The notes beneath the pieces are model-generated. The model was not told the origin of the DNA. It worked only from the letters and a program-made list of their open reading frames with translations, and did not search any database. Made by a program: the position numbers and the translations under genes. From the NCBI RefSeq assembly GCF_002980625.1, contig NZ_PVLR01000019.1:1-64000 (forward strand): a stretch of DNA of 64,000 nucleotides. Reading direction: 5' to 3'. Origin of the DNA: Malikia spinosa (GTDB lineage Bacteria > Pseudomonadota > Gammaproteobacteria > Burkholderiales > Burkholderiaceae_C). Shown here piece by piece: positions 16,589 to 24,377 of this stretch; the stretch's first letter is position 1, and every line of letters starts with the position of its first letter.

Positions 16589-17800
16589 TTACTGTTTGCC
16601 AGGCACGGGCTTTGCCGTGGCCACATGCTCAGGGTAGACCGTCACCAGCTTGCCGCCTTGCCACTGCATCAAGTTGCTGGAGGCCAGCTGATTCTGCCCG
16701 TTCTCCCCGAAATGGAAGCCCCAACCGGCAGCACTGGAACCAATCGGCTTGCGATAGGCCAACGCCGATTGGCGGATTTTTTCAGGATCAGTGGATTTGG
16801 CCGCTGACATGATGTCAAGAAACGACTTGGCACCCACATAGTTTACCAGGCTGTGACCCGAGCGTGGCGCCGATCCATACCGCTTTTCATATGCCGCCAC
16901 GAACTCTTTCAAGCCTGGCGCACCCGCCTCTTTCATGGTGATTTGCGGAAAGTCCACGTTATAGACTGCCTCGATTCCGCTACCCAGGGCCTGGGCAGTT
17001 TCCTGCAGCGAATAGCCACCGCCAGCGCCGATCACGGCCCGAGGCTTGTAGCCGGCACTTGCCGACTGGCGGAAGAACAGCAAGGTGTCGTTCTGATACG
17101 AGGTTTGCAGAACGATATCGGCATTGGCGCCCTTGAGACGAAGCACAAGAGAGGACAGGTCAACGCTTTTAGCCGAGTAAGCCTGGCTTTCGACCACGTT
17201 CAGTCCCAAGCGCTTGGCCTCCTCCTTCTGGAAGCCGCTGACCAGGGTACCGTAAGGGCCATCTTCATAGATGATGGCAATTCTCAGCGCCTTGGGATCA
17301 GTCTTCAGCGTCGGCGCGATGACCTTGACGATCGATTCGATGCTGCGATCAGCAAAGCTCTTGGCCGTCGAGTTGCTGCGGAACACATATTTGAAGCCCC
17401 TGGCCGTGATCGTGTCTGCAACCGCACCGAGCTCAAAATATGGCACACCCGACAGTTCAGTCACTTGTGTGGCGGCGGTAGCGACACCCGACGAGAAACT
17501 GCCAAAAATTGCCGAAACCCCCTCAACCGAAGTCAAGCGGCGAGCTTCGCCGACCGCCTGGTTCGCATCGACAGCATCGGCTTTCACCAGGACCACCTTT
17601 TTTCCATCCACGCCGCCGCTGGCGTTGCGTTCATCGACGGCCATTTGGGTACCGCGAAAGCTTTCATCGCCCAACAGCGCCAGACCGCCACTGAATGGGT
17701 ACAAAGCTCCTATCTTGATCTCTTGAGCTTGAATCGACGCAGCGGCCATAGTAGTCAGACAGGCAACTGCAGTAGTCAGTCTTTTAACTCTCTTCAGCAC
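16589..17800 (-). CDS. Periplasmic substrate-binding protein of the HAAT importer, copy 2
   Basis: The start is placed at GTG 17800 (MLKRVKRLTTAVACLTTM) because GAGGAG lies just upstream and this gives a clean signal peptide; an earlier TTG in frame lacks both. The mature part starts near QEIKIGALYPFSGGLALLGD. It is a 403-residue LivJ-like receptor, near-colinear with the protein at 13884-15092 with conservative changes spread evenly. A perfect LacI-type palindrome lies 24 bases upstream of the start. No second permease or ATPase set exists here, so both receptors probably feed the same importer, perhaps with different ligand preference. Confidence 0.91.
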   Translation of the reverse strand: MLKRVKRLTTAVACLTTMAAASIQAQEIKIGALYPFSGGLALLGDESFRGTQMAVDERNASGGVDGKKVVLVKADAVDANQAVGEARRLTSVEGVSAIFGSFSSGVATAATQVTELSGVPYFELGAVADTITARGFKYVFRSNSTAKSFADRSIESIVKVIAPTLKTDPKALRIAIIYEDGPYGTLVSGFQKEEAKRLGLNVVESQAYSAKSVDLSSLVLRLKGANADIVLQTSYQNDTLLFFRQSASAGYKPRAVIGAGGGYSLQETAQALGSGIEAVYNVDFPQITMKEAGAPGLKEFVAAYEKRYGSAPRSGHSLVNYVGAKSFLDIMSAAKSTDPEKIRQSALAYRKPIGSSAAGWGFHFGENGQNQLASSNLMQWQGGKLVTVYPEHVATAKPVPGKQ

Positions 17801-17823
17801 AGGTATCTCCTCGAATTCAATCA

Positions 17824-17843
17824 AAAATGAAGCGCTTCATTTT
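17824..17843. promoter_or_regulatory. LacI-type operator before binding protein 2
   Basis: Third perfect copy of AAAATGAAGCGCTTCATTTT, positioned relative to the gene almost as O1 is to copy 1. It ties both receptor promoters to one regulator. Confidence 0.85.
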
Positions 17844-17885
17844 GTGTCTAAAAAAATTCAAGTCACAAAATGCAAGCAAATACTA

Positions 17886-17905
17886 ACCCGAAGCGGTTTA
17901 TTTTT
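17886..17905. promoter_or_regulatory. Decayed second LacI-type operator before binding protein 2
   Basis: AACCCGAAGCGGTTTATTTT matches the perfect operator at 15 of 20 positions and its centre lies 62 bp from the intact site, mirroring the 64-bp spacing at copy 1. The TTTTCCCT block also follows at the same distance (17936-17943). This is best read as the degenerate partner operator of a duplicated promoter. Confidence 0.5.
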
Positions 17906-17968
17906 GTGCAGTCCATCATCAGCGAAAGCTAGTGGTTTTCCCTGATGATTGCCGTTTCAATCCATCAT

Positions 17969-18934
17969 TCAGTCGAGCTTGAGCTTTCTGTCGCTGACGA
18001 CTTTCCTGTAGGTCTCGAACTCGGACTTGATCTGGGCGGAAAACTGCTCCGGCGTATTGGCCACGATGATCGAACTCGTGTTCTCGATGCGGGTGCGCAC
18101 CACAGGATCTTCCAGCGCGATGCGCACCGCACTGTTGACCTTGTCGACAATTTCACGCGGCAGGTTCCTGGGCCCGACTATGCCGTAATAGGCCATCCGG
18201 TTGACCGACTCCAAGCCGACCTCCTTGAAAGTCGGCACGTCTGGCAACTGTGCCACACGCTGCGGTGCTGCAACCACAATCGGCACCAGTTTCCCTGCCT
18301 TGATAAAGGGTAGCGCCGAAGGAAGCTGATCGAAGATCACAGGCAGTTGACCAGCCACGACATCGTTGAGTGCCGGCCCACTACCCCGGTACGGAATATG
18401 CGTCAGAAAAACCTCGGTCAGCCCCTTCCACAACTCGGTCTGCAGATGGGCAATTCCACCCGTGCCTGACGAGGCATAGGAATATTTTCCGGGACTCTTC
18501 TTGAGCTCGCGCAGCAGGCTGCGGTAGTCCTTGGCCGGGAAATCCGGATGGACGGCAATCACATTGGGAGTGGCGGCAATGTTGATGATCGGCGTGAAAT
18601 CATTGATCGGGTGATAGGGAATCCTGGGGTTGATCGCCGGGTTGGCGGCCGTGGTCGAGACCGTGGCAATGCCCAGCGTATAGCCATCGGGAGCGGCTCG
18701 TGCGGTCTCGGCTGCGCCGACAGTGCCCCCGCCACCGGCCTTGTTCTCGACGATGACTGTCTGACCCAGTGCCTTGCCCAGCGGTTCGGCAATGCTGCGG
18801 GCAATGATGTCGGTCGTTCCGCCAGCGGAAAAAGGGACCTGGAGCTTGATGACTTTCTGCGGCCAGGCTTGCGACCAGGCGAACTGGCAGGATGTGGCGG
18901 CCAGTGCAGCCAAGAGGAATTGCTTGCGGTTCAT
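17969..18934 (-). CDS. Bug-family (TctC-like) extracytoplasmic solute receptor
   Basis: A 321-residue receptor starting at the ATG at 18934 (AAGGAGACAACAAC upstream), with the signal peptide MNRKQFLLAALAATSCQFAW and the Bug hallmarks WPQKVIKLQVPFSAGGTTD and VENKAGGGGTVGA. Bug receptors bind small carboxylates and are greatly expanded in Burkholderiales, usually without a dedicated membrane pair; none is found here. It follows the CoA-transferase gene by 25 bases on the same strand, so it may deliver the acid that the transferase activates. Confidence 0.9.
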   Translation of the reverse strand: MNRKQFLLAALAATSCQFAWSQAWPQKVIKLQVPFSAGGTTDIIARSIAEPLGKALGQTVIVENKAGGGGTVGAAETARAAPDGYTLGIATVSTTAANPAINPRIPYHPINDFTPIINIAATPNVIAVHPDFPAKDYRSLLRELKKSPGKYSYASSGTGGIAHLQTELWKGLTEVFLTHIPYRGSGPALNDVVAGQLPVIFDQLPSALPFIKAGKLVPIVVAAPQRVAQLPDVPTFKEVGLESVNRMAYYGIVGPRNLPREIVDKVNSAVRIALEDPVVRTRIENTSSIIVANTPEQFSAQIKSEFETYRKVVSDRKLKLD

Positions 18935-18959
18935 GTTGTTGTCTCCTTGATTTTCATGC

Positions 18960-20126
18960 TCAACACCGATCCGACCACCGGCCACCCTGCCGGTCGCCAT
19001 CCAGCGCAGGGGGTGGCAGCGGGGCGGTCGGGCGTTGGCCATCGAACCGCATCGGATTCGCGATCATCGGCGGCACGCTGCTGTCGGCAGACTCCAGCAC
19101 CATGCCGCGCGCCTTGACATGCGGATGCGCCATCACCTGCTCGATGTCCAATATGGGAGAGCAAGGCACGGCCGCCCGGTCCAGCAGCCCGCTCCAGTCG
19201 GCGGTACTGCGCGACATGGTCCAACCCGTCAGCAAGGGCACCAGCTCGGCGCGGTGCGCGACCCGGGCCGGATTGGTGGCGAAACGCGGGTCGGCAGCCA
19301 CATCGGCATGGCCGGCGGCCTCGCAGAAGCGCGCAAACTGGCCGTCATTGCCAACCGCCAGCACCATGTGGCCGTCCCGGGTCGGAAACACCTGGTAGGG
19401 CACGATGTTCGGATGGGCATTGCCCATCCGCGTCGGATTGGTCCGGCCAACCAGCTGGTTGCTGGCCTGGTTGGCCAGCATCGCCACCTGGACGTCGAAC
19501 AAGGAGGCGTCAATCACCCGGCCCTGTCCGGTACGCGCACGCTCGTGCAGTGAGGCGAGGATGGCGGTCACGGCATACAGCCCGGTCATCAGGTCAGTGA
19601 CGGCCACGCCCACCTTCTGGGGCTCGCCCCCCTTGTCTCCGGTGATGCTCATCAAGCCAGCTTCAGCCTGGATGGCAAAGTCGTAACCCGCCTTGTGTGA
19701 CAGCGGGCCGTCTTGTCCGTAGCCTGTGATGGAGCAGTAGATGAGTCGCGGGTTGATAGCCTGCAGGCTGGCCGCATCCAGGCCGTACTTGGCCAGCTGA
19801 CCTACCTTGTAGTTCTCGATCAGGATGTCGGCTTCGAGTGCCAGCTCTCGCACCTGGCTGATGCCCTCGGGGCTGGCGATGTCGATGGCCAGCGAGCGCT
19901 TGCCTCGGTTGGCACACAGGAAATAGGCAGCGACCCGGTCCGCACCCTTGCCCCACCAGGGAGGCCCCCAGGCGCGGGTGTCGTCACCGGAGCCTGGGCG
20001 CTCGACCTTGATGACATCGGCGCCGTAGTCGGCGAGCAACTGGCCGGCCCAGGGCCCTGCCAACACGCGTGATAAGTCGAGCACTCGAACACCGTCGAGC
20101 ATCTGGGGCAGGAAGCTGGTCTGCAT
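18960..20126 (-). CDS. Class III (CaiB/BaiF) acyl-CoA transferase
   Basis: The 388-residue product (start ATG 20126, MQTSFLPQML) shows GVRVLDLSRVLAGPWAGQLL, ADVIKVERPGSGDDTR, NRGKRSLAIDI, and AGYDFAIQAEAGLM with the catalytic Asp149. Class III enzymes move CoA between carboxylic acids via an aspartyl-CoA. The sequence style resembles the group that activates dicarboxylates such as glutarate. The promoter element shared with gcdH supports activation of glutarate to glutaryl-CoA, but this is inference. Downstream is a Bug receptor in the same direction. Confidence 0.87.
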   Translation of the reverse strand: MQTSFLPQMLDGVRVLDLSRVLAGPWAGQLLADYGADVIKVERPGSGDDTRAWGPPWWGKGADRVAAYFLCANRGKRSLAIDIASPEGISQVRELALEADILIENYKVGQLAKYGLDAASLQAINPRLIYCSITGYGQDGPLSHKAGYDFAIQAEAGLMSITGDKGGEPQKVGVAVTDLMTGLYAVTAILASLHERARTGQGRVIDASLFDVQVAMLANQASNQLVGRTNPTRMGNAHPNIVPYQVFPTRDGHMVLAVGNDGQFARFCEAAGHADVAADPRFATNPARVAHRAELVPLLTGWTMSRSTADWSGLLDRAAVPCSPILDIEQVMAHPHVKARGMVLESADSSVPPMIANPMRFDGQRPTAPLPPPALDGDRQGGRWSDRC

Positions 20127-20287
20127 ATGAATCAGTGAGTGAAGGCGGTGGATGCCTGCAATGGCGCGGCCTGGAATCCACGCTGGCATCTCGTGGCGGC
20201 CCGCGCAGGTGTTGTGTCGTTCGAGGTTGACCAGATGGCGAACGGTCGCTTTCGGTACCGGTCATGCGTAACCCGGTGAACTTGGCC

Positions 20288-20360
20288 AACTCATGGTAGT
20301 TCTGATTCCAAACGCCCTGCATGAATCTTTCTCAACAAGATATGAGAATAGCCAATATCT
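20288..20360 (-). promoter_or_regulatory. Upstream control element of the CoA-transferase (copy B)
   Basis: Matches 2054-2126 at 53 of 73 positions by direct comparison, with all differences in a 21-base spacer and near one end; the TTCTCA-N8-TGAGAA inverted repeat (20330-20349) and AACTCATGGTAGTT are identical. It lies 162 bases before the transferase start, compared with 46 before gcdH. Weak similarity continues toward the gene (ATGCG and TAAC). Confidence 0.6.
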
Positions 20361-20479
20361 AAATTCAAATTAGGTACAAACCCCATTCAGGAAAACCCGC
20401 ACTCCCAGGCTCCAGACATGAGAGAAAAGCAGCCCTGGCACGTCTTGCCAAGCCCAGTTGCACCCTGGCCTCAAATAGC

Positions 20480-20501
20480 AATGATTCTCATTTACAATGA
20501 G
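20480..20501 (+). promoter_or_regulatory. Fur box overlapping the promoter of the DUF2325 gene
   Basis: AATGATTCTCATTTACAATGAG contains the AATGATnnTCATT core typical of Fur sites and overlaps a TACAAT -10 hexamer (20493-20498). This predicts repression by iron-loaded Fur. The whole gap 20127-20529 otherwise holds only the copy B element and the two divergent promoters. Confidence 0.7.
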
Positions 20502-20529
20502 CCAGATACTTGTTTCCCAGGAGGTTCAC

Positions 20530-20580
20530 ATGGAGCACATGGCCACTTCAACCCGCAGAGCAAGGCGTTCGCATGTGTGA
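20530..20580 (+). CDS. 16-codon upstream ORF (possible leader peptide) of the DUF2325 gene
   Basis: ATG at 20530 is preceded at 5 bases by AGGAGG (20519-20524), the best ribosome site in the region, and encodes MEHMATSTRRARRSHV before TGA at 20578-20580. That stop overlaps the ATG of the next gene (20573) by eight bases in another frame. The arrangement suggests translational coupling or a leader peptide. It could also be chance. Confidence 0.4.
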   Translation: MEHMATSTRRARRSHV

Positions 20581-21763
20581 TCAATGCATCAGTACCGTTG
20601 CGGCATCCGCCGGGTCGCGGCGCCGGCGTCTTTGGGACTTGCCGCACCAGTGCCACTGCCCGCTGGTGGGCGTGTGTTTTCCGCTCAGCACGCTGCGCCA
20701 GCTGGTCAACAAGGCGCTCGGCGGCAAGGCGATGGCCGATGACTACGAGGTCCACGTCGGCGCCGTGTCCGAATGCCTGCAACGCAACCGGCTTTCGGAG
20801 CTGCTGCAGAAAGACCTGGAGTCCCGCTACGCCAGCACGGTCCAGGCCTTCAGGGCAGCCAAGACCACCAAGGAGCTGGCCGGGCTGTGGGCCGATGCGG
20901 TGCGCAGAGGCGATGTCGCTGGCGCATTCTGGGCCGCGCTGACACATCCACGCTGCGACGAGGTGTTGCAGGAAGTGGTTCTGAGGGACATGCACATGCT
21001 GCAGCACCAGGCGGGAGCGGCCATCCGGGTCGACATTGGCAAGTTCAACCTGCTGCTCAGGGAGCATGGCGTTCTGGCCCGGGAGCTGGGCAAGGCGCAG
21101 CAACGTTGCACGCAATTGCTCGCGGAGAAGTCTGCCGAGATCGAGCAGTTGAACAGCCAGCTGGTACAGCAGCGAGCAGCAACCATCGGCAAGGAGACCC
21201 GGATCGCCTTCCTGCTCCAGGACCTGCAGCAGCTCAGGGCGTCACTACCGGACTATGAAAACACGTCAAGGCTGCGCAAGCAACTGGAACAGCTCGCCCA
21301 CCGTCAAGCCGAGCTCGAAACGCAGAATGCGCAGCTGCGCCAGCAGCTCGGTCAAGCGCAACGCGCACTGAGCCTGCGCGGACCGGAAGACGCGCCTGCG
21401 CTGGCCAGCGAGCCTCAGCAGGACCCGATCAAGGAAGCACCGATCACGCTCCATCTCGGGAAGAAGACCGTCCTGTGTGTCGGTGGTCGCAATGGCAACC
21501 TGGCCCACTACCGGGAGGTCATCGAACGGGCGGGCGGTCAGTTTGCCCATCACGACGGGGGCCTGGAAAACCACCAGGGGGCGCTCGATGCCGTGCTGGG
21601 CGCAGCCGACCTGGTCATCTGCCAGACCGGTTGCATCAGCCACAACGCCTACTGGCGGGTCAAGGATTTCTGCAAGCGACACGGCAAGCAATGCGTTTTT
21701 GTCGAGAATCCCAGCACCTCGTCGCTGTCACGCTCACTGCAACAAATCGCGCAGGTTCCATGA
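20573..21763 (+). CDS. DUF2325-domain protein with Cys-rich N-terminus and coiled coil, probably iron-regulated
   Basis: Taken from the ATG at 20573 the product has 396 residues. It begins MCDQC and has a second Cys/His cluster (HQCHCPLVGVC) within the first 35 residues, a likely metal site. A long Gln/Leu/Glu-rich segment (about residues 165-290) should form a coiled coil. The C-terminus (about 305-390) is a DUF2325 domain with VLCVGGRNGNLAHYREVIE, HHDGGLE, and CQTGCISHNAYW, a Rossmann-like fold seen in bacterial proteins of unknown function. The upstream Fur box predicts expression under iron limitation. In-frame extension to a TTG at 20510 is possible but has no ribosome site. Function is unknown. 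Confidence 0.8.
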   Translation: MCDQCISTVAASAGSRRRRLWDLPHQCHCPLVGVCFPLSTLRQLVNKALGGKAMADDYEVHVGAVSECLQRNRLSELLQKDLESRYASTVQAFRAAKTTKELAGLWADAVRRGDVAGAFWAALTHPRCDEVLQEVVLRDMHMLQHQAGAAIRVDIGKFNLLLREHGVLARELGKAQQRCTQLLAEKSAEIEQLNSQLVQQRAATIGKETRIAFLLQDLQQLRASLPDYENTSRLRKQLEQLAHRQAELETQNAQLRQQLGQAQRALSLRGPEDAPALASEPQQDPIKEAPITLHLGKKTVLCVGGRNGNLAHYREVIERAGGQFAHHDGGLENHQGALDAVLGAADLVICQTGCISHNAYWRVKDFCKRHGKQCVFVENPSTSSLSRSLQQIAQVP

Positions 21764-21917
21764 TTGGCGGCCAGCACCGGCTCGACATCAGATGCGAGAG
21801 GAAGGGAAATGCCGACCAAGGCCTGTCCCCTGCAGACAAAGCCGACGGGCTCAACAGCTTACTAGAATCGACAGACTACATTTGTCTTCTACCCAGCAAC
21901 CCGAACGAGGTGAGACC

Positions 21918-22253
21918 ATGCAATGCCCTGTCTGTCCCGACACCCTGCTCGCCATGACCGAGCGCCAAGGCATAGAAATCGACTACTGCCCGAAATGCCG
22001 CGGCATCTGGCTGGATCGCGGCGAGCTCGACAAGCTGATCGAGCGCAGCGCGGACAGCCAGTCCACCTCCCTGCCCCAGCCCCAGCCAGCCGCCCTGCCC
22101 CAGGCGCCACAGCAGGCCTACCAGCAACAGGCACCGCGTGACTTCCAGTATTCGGATTTCGGCAAGGGCCAGCACCATCCAGGCCATTACAACCAGGGAC
22201 AATATCCGCAAAAGAAGAAAAAGTCGTGGCTCAGCGAACTGTTCGACGACTGA
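21918..22253 (+). CDS. Small TFIIB-type zinc-ribbon protein
   Basis: The 111-residue protein starts at 21918 with GAGGTGAG upstream. Its first 40 residues hold two CxxC pairs (CPVC at 3-6, CPKC at 24-27) followed by RGIWLDRGELDKLIE, the zf-TFIIB pattern common in small bacterial proteins. The middle is a low-complexity Pro/Gln segment and the C-terminus ends in a Lys-rich stretch and WLSELFDD. Function of this family is not established. It is 154 bases after the DUF2325 gene on the same strand with an intervening AT-richer stretch, so it probably has its own promoter. Confidence 0.85.
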   Translation: MQCPVCPDTLLAMTERQGIEIDYCPKCRGIWLDRGELDKLIERSADSQSTSLPQPQPAALPQAPQQAYQQQAPRDFQYSDFGKGQHHPGHYNQGQYPQKKKKSWLSELFDD

Positions 22254-22277
22254 TGCTTCGGCATTGCCAGTAGCCCC

Positions 22278-23228
22278 ATGAGAAGAAAACTGCCCTCGAT
22301 CCAGGCGCTGGTCTGCTTCATCGCCGCCGCGCGGCACCAGAGCTTCACGCGCGCCGCGCAGGAACTGTTCCTGACCCAGGGCGCGGTGTCGCGCCAGGTC
22401 GCCACGCTCGAGGAGTCGCTCGGGGTCGAGCTGTTCCGGCGCACCCAGCATGGCATGACACTGACGCCGGCCGGGGCCGACTACGCGCGCCAGGTCGCGC
22501 AGCGGCTCGATGCGCTCGAGCGCGACACGCTCGACCTGATGGGCCGGCGCGGCCAGGGCGAGAGCGTGACCCTGGCCGTGGTGCCGACCCTGGCCACACG
22601 CTGGCTGATCCCGCGCCTGGCCGCGCTGGCGCGCGAGCAGCCCGAGCTGACGGTGCATATCGATGCCCAGACCCGCCCGTTCCTGTTCGGCGACACCGGG
22701 GTCGACGCGGCCATCTTTGCCGGCACCGACGACCAGATGCGGCAATGGGCCGGCACGCGGGCGCAACTGCTGTTCGAGGAAGTGGTGGTGCCGGTCTGCA
22801 GTCCGGCGCTGCTGCGCGGCCGCAACGAGCTGAGCCCGGCCGCGCTGGCCGAGCTGCCGCTGCTGCAGCAGTCAACCCGACCCGACGCCTGGCGCCAGTG
22901 GTTCGAGAGCCAGGGGGTGGATGCGCTGCGTGCGATGGCAGGACCGCGCTACGAGCAGTATTCGATGCAGGTGGCAGCCGCGACCAGCGGACTCGGGGTC
23001 GCGCTGATGCCGACACTGCTGATCGAGGCCGAGCTGGCCGCCGGCAGCCTGGTGGTCGCCAGTGCCCACCCGGTGCTGAGCCGGCGCAGCTACTACCTGG
23101 TGCAGCCCGACCTGCCCGAGCGCCCGGCACTGACCTTGTTCAAGTCGTGGCTGCTGGCGCGCTCGGCGCAACAGCAACTCATGCCGCCCGGGATTACGCC
23201 GCCTGGCGCAGCAGCTCGCGACCGATGA
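22278..23228 (+). CDS. LysR-family transcriptional regulator (GcvA-like)
   Basis: A 316-residue regulator with the HTH at about residues 7-65 (FTRAAQELFLTQGAVSRQVATLEESLG and LFRRTQHGMTLTPAG) and a GcvA-type effector domain (VVPTLATRWLIPRLAAL). It starts 25 bases after the zinc-ribbon gene and converges on, and overlaps by 35 bases, the acyl-CoA dehydrogenase gene at 23194. The location at the end of the cyclohexanecarboxylate cluster makes it a candidate regulator of that cluster, though LysR regulators more often are divergent from their targets. Confidence 0.9.
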   Translation: MRRKLPSIQALVCFIAAARHQSFTRAAQELFLTQGAVSRQVATLEESLGVELFRRTQHGMTLTPAGADYARQVAQRLDALERDTLDLMGRRGQGESVTLAVVPTLATRWLIPRLAALAREQPELTVHIDAQTRPFLFGDTGVDAAIFAGTDDQMRQWAGTRAQLLFEEVVVPVCSPALLRGRNELSPAALAELPLLQQSTRPDAWRQWFESQGVDALRAMAGPRYEQYSMQVAAATSGLGVALMPTLLIEAELAAGSLVVASAHPVLSRRSYYLVQPDLPERPALTLFKSWLLARSAQQQLMPPGITPPGAAARDR

Positions 23229-24357
23229 TCAGCTGCTGGACCTGGGTCGTGCCTTCATACAGGCGCAGCAGGCGCGCGTCGCGGTAGAAGCGCTCGACCG
23301 GGTACTCGTTGATGTAGCCGGCGCCGCCGTGCACCTGCACGCCACGGTCGGCCACGCGGCCCAGCATCTCGGTGGCGAACAGCTTGGCGCAGGAGACGCG
23401 CATCGAGACATCCGGGTCCGACAGATGGGCCGGCTTCTGGTCGAAGCGGGCCGCGACCTCGCGCACCAGCGACCAGGCTGCCAGCAGCTCGGCCTGGCTG
23501 TCGGCCAGCATGGCCTGGATCAGCTGGAACTCGCCGATCGGCTTGCCGAACTGCTTGCGCTCGCAGGCATAACGCACCGACTCGTCGAGGATGCGCGACG
23601 CCATGCCGCAGGAGACGGCCGAGATGTTCAGGCGGCCACGGTCGAGCACCTTCATCGCGGTCTTGAAGCCCTGGCCCGGCACGCCGCCGATGATATTGGC
23701 GGCCGGCACGCGCACGTTCTCGAGGATCACGTCGCAGGTCTTGGTGCCGCGCTGGCCCATCTTTTTGTCGGTCTTGCCGAGCTTGATGCCCGGCAGGTCG
23801 GCCGGCACGATGAAGGACGACACGCCACCCGCGCCCGGGCCGCCGGTGCGCGCCATCAACGTGAAGGCGCCGGCGCGCGGTGCGTTGGTGATGTAGCGCT
23901 TGGTGCCGTTGAGCACGTAATGGTCGCCGTCTGCTTCAGCCCGGGTCTTGAGCGAGGCGGCATCGGTGCCGGCGTCGGGCTCGGTCAGCGCGAACGACAT
24001 GATCAGCTCGCCGCTGGCGACCTTGGGCAGGTACTCGGCCTTCTGCTCGGGCGTGCCGTCCATCAGGATGCCTTGCGAGCCGATGCCGATATTGGTGCCG
24101 AACACCGAGCGGAATGCGGTGGCGGTGCGACCGAGCTCGTAGTTGACCAGCACTTCCTGGCTCACCGACAGGCCGATGCCGCCGTATTCCTCGGGCACGG
24201 TCAGGCCGAACAGGCCCATTTCCTTCATGTCCTCGATGAGGTCGGCCGGCACCTCGTCGAATTCTTCGAGGTGGTTCTCGGCCGGCATCAGGCGCTCGCG
24301 GATGAAGCGCTGGATGGTCGGCAGCAGGATGTCAAATGATTCTGGGTCGAGGGCCAT
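23194..24357 (-). CDS. Acyl-CoA dehydrogenase with canonical catalytic Glu
   Basis: From the ATG at 24357 (MALDPESFDILLPT) the protein has 387 residues; the longer open frame upstream only shadows the hydratase gene. Flavin motifs MSFALTEPDAGTDAASLKT and WIT-like RYITNAPRAG are present, and the C-terminal LYEGTTQVQQLIIGREL puts the catalytic base Glu368 in the usual place. It is the last gene of the alicyclic acid cluster, 20 bases after badK. It may dehydrogenate cyclohexanecarboxyl-CoA itself or act later on pimeloyl-CoA; the sequence does not decide. Electrons would go to ETF. Confidence 0.9.
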   Translation of the reverse strand: MALDPESFDILLPTIQRFIRERLMPAENHLEEFDEVPADLIEDMKEMGLFGLTVPEEYGGIGLSVSQEVLVNYELGRTATAFRSVFGTNIGIGSQGILMDGTPEQKAEYLPKVASGELIMSFALTEPDAGTDAASLKTRAEADGDHYVLNGTKRYITNAPRAGAFTLMARTGGPGAGGVSSFIVPADLPGIKLGKTDKKMGQRGTKTCDVILENVRVPAANIIGGVPGQGFKTAMKVLDRGRLNISAVSCGMASRILDESVRYACERKQFGKPIGEFQLIQAMLADSQAELLAAWSLVREVAARFDQKPAHLSDPDVSMRVSCAKLFATEMLGRVADRGVQVHGGAGYINEYPVERFYRDARLLRLYEGTTQVQQLIIGRELLRQAA

Positions 24358-24377
24358 GGTCTTGCTCTGTAAAAGGA

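Noticed and set aside
2000-20500. Search for transposase, integrase, insertion-sequence ends or tRNA attachment site at the island borders
   Set aside because: Nothing of this kind could be seen; only the 73-bp control-element repeat is present.
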